Part shown: positions 58,914 to 64,000 of the stretch, one piece after another
Layout of the letters: each line of letters opens with the position of its first letter
Numbering within the stretch: the stretch's first letter is position 1
Assembly: GCA_025059775.1 (NCBI GenBank)
Contig: JANXCW010000009.1
Span: forward strand, 1-64,000
Direction: 5' to 3'
DNA: 64,000 bases
DNA from: Armatimonadota bacterium
GTDB taxonomy: Bacteria > Sysuimicrobiota > Sysuimicrobiia > Sysuimicrobiales > Sysuimicrobiaceae
Position numbers and translations under genes: made by a program
Notes under the pieces: generated by a model
Database searches by the model: none
What the model was told of the DNA's origin: nothing
Seen by the model: only the letters and a program-made list of their open reading frames with translations

Positions 58914-60395
58914 TCAGTCCCAGCTGCGGTCCTCCTCGAAGCCCGGAATTCGCTCCGCGGGAACCCAACTGCCGTGCAGGCCGGGACGGAGCTTGATGGG
59001 CAGCCGGACCACCGCCACGGGGCCTTCTGCCACCGCCAGGGCGTCGAAGATGAGCAGGTCCGACCGTCGCTCGTCGTAGCGGTTCGCGATGGCAAGAAGG
59101 TACCCATCCCCCTCCACCGTGCTGCCCGGTCGCGGGACAAAGGTGGGTTCCTGGAGGGACGAGGTGGGACCCACGAACCACCGCTCATGGCGCCCTGTCT
59201 GCAGGTCCACATGCCCCAGGCAGTTGAACTGGAAGCCGCTGGCGGACCGGAGCGCGGGATGCGCGGGGAGGTCGGTATCCTGCACCAAGAGGTACCCGTG
59301 CCGGTAGGGCTCCATGAGGTACCGCTCGTCCACCCGCGGGAACTCCCCGACGAACTTGGACATCTCGATGCTCTCGAACCCGTCCCGGGAGCTCTCCGCG
59401 TCCACCACCCACCGCGTAAGTCGTGGGGTGGCCTTCGACCGATCGAATCCCCCTCCGTGGATGTCAGGGAAGAAGGGGAAGAGGTTCCCGGGGGCCACGG
59501 GCGTGTCGATGTAGATGCGGCTGCCCTCGTTGAAGGCGTTCATGATGTGGGAGGCGAACTGGTTGGGCCCCTTGAACCACCGGACGTCCTTACCGTTCCC
59601 GTACCGCGGGAGAACGCCCAGGTAGACCTCCCGGGTGCTGTCCCAGGCGAAGGTCGATAGCCCCCGCTTGGCCCGTTCCATGTCGTACATGATGGGGACG
59701 ATGGGGAAGATCACGTAGTCCCGGGTCACCGCGAAGTCGTGGACCATGGAGGCGTAGGGAGCCCGCAACCAAGCCTCGTGTACGATGTGCCCCTCCGGGC
59801 TGATGACGTAGTAGGCGATGTCCGGAGTCCCGTAGCCCGTGGCGGAGTAGGCAAAAGCGATCATCTCTCCCGTCTGGGGGTCGATCTTGGGATGGGCCGT
59901 GAAGGTCTTGCTGGTCAGCTGCCCCTCGAAATCGTAATAGCCGTAGGTCTTCAGGGTGAGGGGATCCAGCAGGACGGGAGGGCTGTCCTCCTTGAGGGCG
60001 TACAGACGTCCCGCGTGGTACACCACATGGGTGTTGGCCGTCCCACGCCGCAGGCCCCGTACGGACTCATCGTCGAAGTAGGGATTCCGGTACAGCCCGA
60101 ACAGGGCCCGCCGGGCCTGCCGCTCTGCCACGAACTTCTCCGTCCGTACGTACCGGCACCGGAAGTCCACGTGGCCATCCTTGAACCGGAACATGCTCAC
60201 GATCCCGTCCCCGTTGAAGTAGATGTCCTCCCCCAGAAGAGGCGGGTACTGGGGGTCGGGTCGCACATGGTAGTAGATCCCCCGCAGCTCCCGGGGGACC
60301 GTGCCTTCCAAGACCTCCAGGTCGTAGATATCTGCCTCGATGCGGTCCGGGGTGTTGAAGCCGGTGTAGATGGGGAGTTCCGGGAACCGTCGCAT
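58914..60395 (-). CDS. Carotenoid/lignostilbene cleavage dioxygenase
   Basis: 493 residues of the RPE65/CCD beta-propeller family. The four iron-binding histidines are visible: H168 in FTAHPKIDP, H219 in MVHDFAVT, H283 in FASHIMNAF and H474 near the C-terminus in GLHGSWVP. The Glu-supported second shell (EGDGYLLAI, GEDIYFNGDG) is also family-like. CCDs split C=C bonds with O2, either in carotenoids or in stilbenes. No carotenoid gene is seen in the window, and aromatic-pathway neighbours favour a stilbene- or phenylpropanoid-type substrate; this is inference. Confidence 0.93.
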   Translation of the reverse strand: MRRFPELPIYTGFNTPDRIEADIYDLEVLEGTVPRELRGIYYHVRPDPQYPPLLGEDIYFNGDGIVSMFRFKDGHVDFRCRYVRTEKFVAERQARRALFGLYRNPYFDDESVRGLRRGTANTHVVYHAGRLYALKEDSPPVLLDPLTLKTYGYYDFEGQLTSKTFTAHPKIDPQTGEMIAFAYSATGYGTPDIAYYVISPEGHIVHEAWLRAPYASMVHDFAVTRDYVIFPIVPIMYDMERAKRGLSTFAWDSTREVYLGVLPRYGNGKDVRWFKGPNQFASHIMNAFNEGSRIYIDTPVAPGNLFPFFPDIHGGGFDRSKATPRLTRWVVDAESSRDGFESIEMSKFVGEFPRVDERYLMEPYRHGYLLVQDTDLPAHPALRSASGFQFNCLGHVDLQTGRHERWFVGPTSSLQEPTFVPRPGSTVEGDGYLLAIANRYDERRSDLLIFDALAVAEGPVAVVRLPIKLRPGLHGSWVPAERIPGFEEDRSWD

Positions 60396-60544
60396 GGATC
60401 GCCCACCTCCCTCCGCGCAACTTTCCCGGCCGCGGGGCTCCGGAGCCTTCGCCCCACCGCGCCGGAAGCACGTAATCCTGCCCTTCCGGGTGCAGGGTAA
60501 GGGCCCGGGAGGACCCCCTCAAGCCAGGATTTGTCGATCCGGGA

Positions 60545-60557
60545 GTCAAATTTTGAC
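60545..60557. promoter_or_regulatory. Perfect short inverted repeat between the Crp-type gene and the dioxygenase gene
   Basis: GTCAAA-T-TTTGAC, 12 bp after the Crp-type stop and about 150 bp before the dioxygenase start. On the minus strand TTGACT at its edge could serve as a -35. A Crp/Fnr site is a plausible reading, though the consensus (TTGAT-N4-ATCAA or TGTGA-N6-TCACA) is not matched. The rest of the 173-bp gap carries no gene. Confidence 0.4.
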
Positions 60558-60568
60558 CGAGCGCCCCT

Positions 60569-61195
60569 TCACACCGCGGAGGTTTCCACCATCTGCCGCA
60601 GTCCCTCCAGGTCCTTGACGAGGATCCGGGACCGGGACAGGGCGATGAGGTCCCGGGCGCACAGGGCCCGGAGGGCCTTGGCTACCGTGGGGCGGGAGAG
60701 GCCCGTGGCGCAGGCGATCTCCCGGTGCGACAGGCGCAGAGCGGGCACTCCCTCCGTCAGGGGTATGTCCTGGTATGCCATCAGGTCCAGAAGCAGCTGC
60801 GCCACCGCCACCTGGGCCGCGTGGAAGGTCAACGCGTACAACCGGTGGGTCAGGGCACATACCTTCTGGGCCAGGCTCTCCAACAAAAGCCAGCATGCCT
60901 GCGGATGGCGGAGTACCCGGGGGAGTTCCGCGGCGGGGATCACGTAGAGCCGGCTCGCCTCCTGGGTCACCGCGGAGACTCCATACGCGGTCCCCCGGAT
61001 GGCGCCCGCATCTCCCACGAAGTGGCCAGCTCCCAGTACCCCCACCAGGTGCTCCTCCCCCAGTTCGTCCAGGTAGCAGAGCCGTACGGATCCATCCACG
61101 ATGAGGTAGAGCCGGTCTGCGGGATCCCCCTGGGTGAAGACGACACTCCGCGGGGGGTAGGCCACGAGGCGAAAATCCTCAAATGGAAAGGACAC
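60569..61195 (-). CDS. Crp/Fnr-family transcription regulator
   Basis: 208 residues from GTG 61195, which follows GGAGATGGGAA; an extension to 61348 lacks similarity. The cyclic-nucleotide-binding fold has VVFTQGDPADRLYLIVDGSVRL and LGAGHFVGDAGAIRGTAYGVSAVT. The C-terminal winged helix has LRLSHREIACATGLSRPTVAKAL. No Fnr-type N-terminal cysteine set is seen, so it is not an iron-sulfur oxygen sensor. Its place inside the island suggests that it controls it, perhaps sensing cAMP, haem or a metabolite. Confidence 0.92.
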   Translation of the reverse strand: MSFPFEDFRLVAYPPRSVVFTQGDPADRLYLIVDGSVRLCYLDELGEEHLVGVLGAGHFVGDAGAIRGTAYGVSAVTQEASRLYVIPAAELPRVLRHPQACWLLLESLAQKVCALTHRLYALTFHAAQVAVAQLLLDLMAYQDIPLTEGVPALRLSHREIACATGLSRPTVAKALRALCARDLIALSRSRILVKDLEGLRQMVETSAV

Positions 61196-61304
61196 TTCCC
61201 ATCTCCGGAGGCGACCCGAAGGGGCAGAACCCCGGGCCCCCACCGCGGGCGATCCCCACCCTCCTCCGGGCCCTCCGGGAACAAGCACCACCGTCCCTCC
61301 CCTC

Positions 61305-63452
61305 TCAGGAAACGAAAGGTTGTGGACTTTTGTCAACCAAGCCCTCATCCAGGTCCAGCACGCAGAGATCCACCCGGCCGCTTCCCACCAGGGCGTTGGC
61401 CTCGCTCAGGGCAATTCCCCCGCCTGCCAGCACGGGGACTTCCACCTCCAGGCGCACGACCTCCGCATACGGCACCAGATACCCCCGGCCGTAGACGGGG
61501 TTGTCCGCGGGGACGGTCTGGCCTGCGGTGACCTCCACGAGGTCGCAGCCCGCTTCCCGGAAGGCCCGGGCGATGGCGAGGCCTTCCTCCTCCGTGATCC
61601 CGCCCCGGGCCCGGTCCGTGATCGGGAGTGCCACCCCGAGGGGCCCTGCCCAGGCTTCCCGTACGGCCCGGAAGACCTCGAGAGGAAACCGCAGCCGGTT
61701 TTCGAAGCTCCCGCCGTATGCGTCCTCCCGACGGTTGGTGAGGGGCGAGAGGAAGCTGGCCAGGAGATAGCCGCTTGCAAAGTGGAGGTGCAGGAGATCG
61801 AACCCCGCCTGGGCTGCGAGCCGTGCGGCCCGCACGAAGGCATCCCGCACCCGCTCCATGTCCGATGGATCCATGGCTCGGGGGACGGGGCCATCGGGAT
61901 GGTAGGGGATGGCACTGGGAGCCAGGAGCTCCCAGGGCTCCGCCAGGGGAAGGTCCAGACCGAACCGGCGGGGCCGGGTGGCTCCCCGGCGTCCCGCGTG
62001 TCCCAAAACCGCGCCGATCCGGGAGCCCTCCGCGTGCACGGTCGCCACGACTCGCCGCCACGCCTCCGCGTGCTCTCCCCGGTACAGGCCCGCGTCCTCC
62101 GGGGTGATGCGACCCTCCGGGGAGACCGCGAGGATCTCCGTGAGCACGAGCCCCGCGCCCCTAGCCGCGAATCCGCCTAGGATCCGGTGCTGCGCTTCGT
62201 CCGGAAGGCCCTCCAGGGCCCCGCAGGCGCCCGCGGGCCGCAGGACGATCCGGTTCTCCAGTCGCAACCCCCGCAGGACGAACGGCAGGTGGATGGGGGG
62301 CCGGGCCAGCCGTACGTCGTCCCACTCCGAGGCCAGACGGGCTTCCACCCGTTGCACAAAGCGCGCATCCCGCACCCTCAGGTCGTCGTAGGAGACGCGG
62401 CCGCTGCGGGTGAGGAGGTAGAGGGTCAGGCGGTAGGGATCCAGCCGCAGGGCGCGCGGGGTGGTCTCAAAGGTTCGCTGGCTCTGGGCCGCGGCCCGCT
62501 GGAAGGCCTCCACCACGGGTCTGCGTTCCAGCTCGTACGCAGCCAGGGCCATCTCCACATCCTCATGGTCTAGGAGGGCCCGGGCGAGGGCGATGGCGTC
62601 CTCCATGGCCAGCTTCGTGCCGGAGCCGATGGAGAAATGGGCGGTGTGGGCCGCGTCTCCCAGGAGCACTACCCGGCCATGATGCCAGGTAGCGGTGCGC
62701 AGGGTCGGGAACCGGATCCAGCGGGAGTTGTTGGAGAGGAGGGGAGCTCCCCGCAGTACCTCCTCGAAGACCTCCGCACACCGCCGCAGGGTTTGCACCT
62801 CGTTCGCCCCCTCCAGCCCCGCCCGCTTCCAGGTGTCCTCCCCGCACTCCACGATGAAGGTGCTCATGCAGCCCTCATAGGGGTACGCGTGCGCCTGAAA
62901 GAGCCCCCATTCGGTCTGCTGGAAGACGAAGGTGAAAGCCCCAAAGGGACGGGGCGTGCCCAGCCAGATGTACCGTGTGCGGCCCGAGGTGATCCGGGGT
63001 CGGAAGACCTCCGCGTACCAGGACCGGACCACGCTGCCGACCCCATCCGCACCTACCAGGAGGTCGTACGGCGGCAGATCCTCGGGTTGCCGGACCTCCG
63101 TACGGAACCGCAGCACCACCCCCAGCTCCGCGCATCGCCGCTGGAGGATCTGGAGCAACGCGGTGCGGGCGATGCCTGCAAACACATGTCCCCCGCAGCG
63201 CACCCGCTCCCCGTGCACGTAGACGTCGATGGCGTCCCAGAGGACGAACCGCTCCGTGATCTCCCGGTACGTGGGCTCGTCCGCCTCCCGGAACTCCGCC
63301 AGGGTGCGGTCGCTGAACACCACGCCCCACCCGTAGGTGGCGTCTGGGGGGTTGCGCTCCAGCACGGTGATCTCGTGGTGGGGGGTTGCTTTCTTCAGCA
63401 GCAGGGCCAGATATAACCCGGCCGGCCCACCGCCCACGATCACCACACGCAC
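61305..63452 (-). CDS. FAD monooxygenase / old-yellow-enzyme fusion (2-aminobenzoyl-CoA monooxygenase/reductase-like)
   Basis: 715 residues from GTG 63452, seven bases after GGAGG. Residues 1-380 are a class A flavin hydroxylase: VVIVGGGPAGLYLALLL at the start, the DG-type motif in LLVGADGVGSVVRS, and VVLLGDAAHTAHFSIGSGTKL near 280. From about 390 comes an OYE-type FMN barrel (LRLENRIVLRPAG, TEILAVSPEGRI, AGFDLLHLHFASGYLLASFL, GGSFENRLRFPLEV). This design is known from 2-aminobenzoyl-CoA and salicylyl-CoA enzymes, which hydroxylate and then reduce an aromatic CoA ester. No CoA ligase gene lies in the window. The start overlaps the luciferase-like stop. Confidence 0.9.
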   Translation of the reverse strand: MRVVIVGGGPAGLYLALLLKKATPHHEITVLERNPPDATYGWGVVFSDRTLAEFREADEPTYREITERFVLWDAIDVYVHGERVRCGGHVFAGIARTALLQILQRRCAELGVVLRFRTEVRQPEDLPPYDLLVGADGVGSVVRSWYAEVFRPRITSGRTRYIWLGTPRPFGAFTFVFQQTEWGLFQAHAYPYEGCMSTFIVECGEDTWKRAGLEGANEVQTLRRCAEVFEEVLRGAPLLSNNSRWIRFPTLRTATWHHGRVVLLGDAAHTAHFSIGSGTKLAMEDAIALARALLDHEDVEMALAAYELERRPVVEAFQRAAAQSQRTFETTPRALRLDPYRLTLYLLTRSGRVSYDDLRVRDARFVQRVEARLASEWDDVRLARPPIHLPFVLRGLRLENRIVLRPAGACGALEGLPDEAQHRILGGFAARGAGLVLTEILAVSPEGRITPEDAGLYRGEHAEAWRRVVATVHAEGSRIGAVLGHAGRRGATRPRRFGLDLPLAEPWELLAPSAIPYHPDGPVPRAMDPSDMERVRDAFVRAARLAAQAGFDLLHLHFASGYLLASFLSPLTNRREDAYGGSFENRLRFPLEVFRAVREAWAGPLGVALPITDRARGGITEEEGLAIARAFREAGCDLVEVTAGQTVPADNPVYGRGYLVPYAEVVRLEVEVPVLAGGGIALSEANALVGSGRVDLCVLDLDEGLVDKSPQPFVS

Positions 63453-64000
63453 GCCAGGGCCTCCGCCAGGCGATCCACCTGGTCCAGATCGGCCACCGCG
63501 GGCATGAGCACAAGTTCGTCGCAACCGGCGGCCGCATATCCTTCCACGAACTGCACCACGGCCTGCGGGGTCGTCAGGAGCTGCCCGACGATGCGTTCCA
63601 CCATAGGACCCGTAAAGGCATAGTAGTCCCGCATGTACCGGATTCCGCGCTCCCGGGCTTCCTCGCCCAGGACGAAATATCCCTGGCCCCAGAGCTCCGG
63701 CCGGCCCGGCCGGCCAGCTTCAACCCACGCCATGCGGGCAACCTCCGCGGCCCGGGCGAAGGCCCGGGGCGGGCCTCCGCCGTGGAAGTAGCCCTGGGCA
63801 TACCGGGCGGCCCGGGCAAAGGCCTCGTCCGCGAACCCCCCCACGAGGAAGGGCGGGCCTCCCGGTTGGGCCGGCGGCGGACCCACCGTTCCCTCCTCCC
63901 AGATGCGTCGCAGGGCCCGCAGCTGCTCCGTGAGCCGGCTCCCCCTTCCCCGGTGGTCGATCCCGGCCACCAGGTAATCCTCCTCCCGGGCCCCTACCGC
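63440..64000 (-). CDS. Luciferase-like (LLM) flavin/F420-dependent oxidoreductase, 5' end cut off by window edge
   Basis: The frame is open from the edge to the stop at 63440 (186 residues seen), reading REEDYLVAGIDHRGRG, LTEQLRALRRIWEEG, PPFLVGGFADEAFARAARYAQGYF, and QLLTTPQAVVQFVEGYAAAGCDELVLMPAVADLDQVDRLAEAL. These are the standard C-terminal half blocks of bacterial luciferase-like monooxygenases. An ATG at 63970 is internal and not the true start. The gene overlaps the monooxygenase fusion by 13 bp, so it belongs to the same transcript. Confidence 0.88.
   Translation of the reverse strand, partial: AVGAREEDYLVAGIDHRGRGSRLTEQLRALRRIWEEGTVGPPPAQPGGPPFLVGGFADEAFARAARYAQGYFHGGGPPRAFARAAEVARMAWVEAGRPGRPELWGQGYFVLGEEARERGIRYMRDYYAFTGPMVERIVGQLLTTPQAVVQFVEGYAAAGCDELVLMPAVADLDQVDRLAEALACVW

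Noticed and set aside
58914-60395. Carotenoid biosynthesis genes to match the dioxygenase
   Set aside because: No phytoene synthase, desaturase or cyclase sequence is seen in the window.

Overview
The window is GC-rich, densely packed bacterial chromosome, with most genes on the minus strand and many 4-bp ATGA/GTGA overlaps. Arg- and Glu-rich, Lys-poor proteins, an orthologue of Thermus thermophilus TT1561 and a DUF763 protein suggest a thermophile. The mix of FtsEX, ClpC, GreA, RuvABC/YebC, a class A PBP, Liv and ECF transporters and oxygen-using flavoenzymes fits a high-GC thermophilic lineage near the Armatimonadota/CSP1-3 or deep Firmicutes/Chloroflexota branches. This placement is inference; there is no rRNA gene here. 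I see no insertion sequence, prophage, integrase or CRISPR array.

Layout. 1-1.7 kb: the 5' part of cas6, which runs off the left edge, behind a small secreted protein and a LuxR-type HTH protein. 2-8 kb: tRNA-Thr, a TT1561-like degenerate phosphoesterase, then a metal-uptake operon (DtxR/MntR-like repressor, lipoprotein, ATPase, and a permease fused to a second DtxR/MntR-like repressor) plus a CDF exporter. 8-17.5 kb: radical SAM protein, FtsE-FtsX-murein hydrolase operon, CutA, HEAT protein, small PD-(D/E)XK-like protein with hpt, clpC, greA. 17.5-25.4 kb: a cofactor run (ASCH protein, folP, folB, birA, P1 peptidase, ECF S-component, coaX) ending in two poorly understood enzymes, one of the acyl-ACP-reductase family. 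25.4-32.2 kb: pncA, DUF72, ruvCAB, yebC, PBP1A, tRNA-Ala. 32.3-37.8 kb: a glycan cluster of GH130, three GT4 glycosyltransferases and a toroid-like protein. 37.8-44 kb: a Liv-type ABC operon with a frameshifted binding-protein gene and a carboxyltransferase lacking a biotin domain. 44.2-51.3 kb: tRNA-Pro, DUF885 peptidase, rph-rdgB with an MBL hydrolase and an amidase, ferritin-like protein. 51.3-53.2 kb: four-Cys PD-(D/E)XK nuclease and DUF763. 53.2-64 kb: a co-directional catabolic island (luciferase-like monooxygenase, 2-aminobenzoyl-CoA monooxygenase/reductase-like fusion, Crp regulator, carotenoid/lignostilbene oxygenase, two related binding proteins, SnoaL-like protein, double permease without an ATPase, ACMSD-like amidohydrolase).

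The features most likely to be new are the permease-repressor fusion with its tandem operator, the aromatic-catabolism island, the acyl-ACP-reductase-like pair beside pantothenate/CoA genes, and several perfect inverted repeats placed like operators (upstream of clpC, upstream of the Liv operon, next to the Crp gene). Two genes (LuxR-type and Liv binding protein) look broken by single-base indels in G/C runs; these may be assembly errors.
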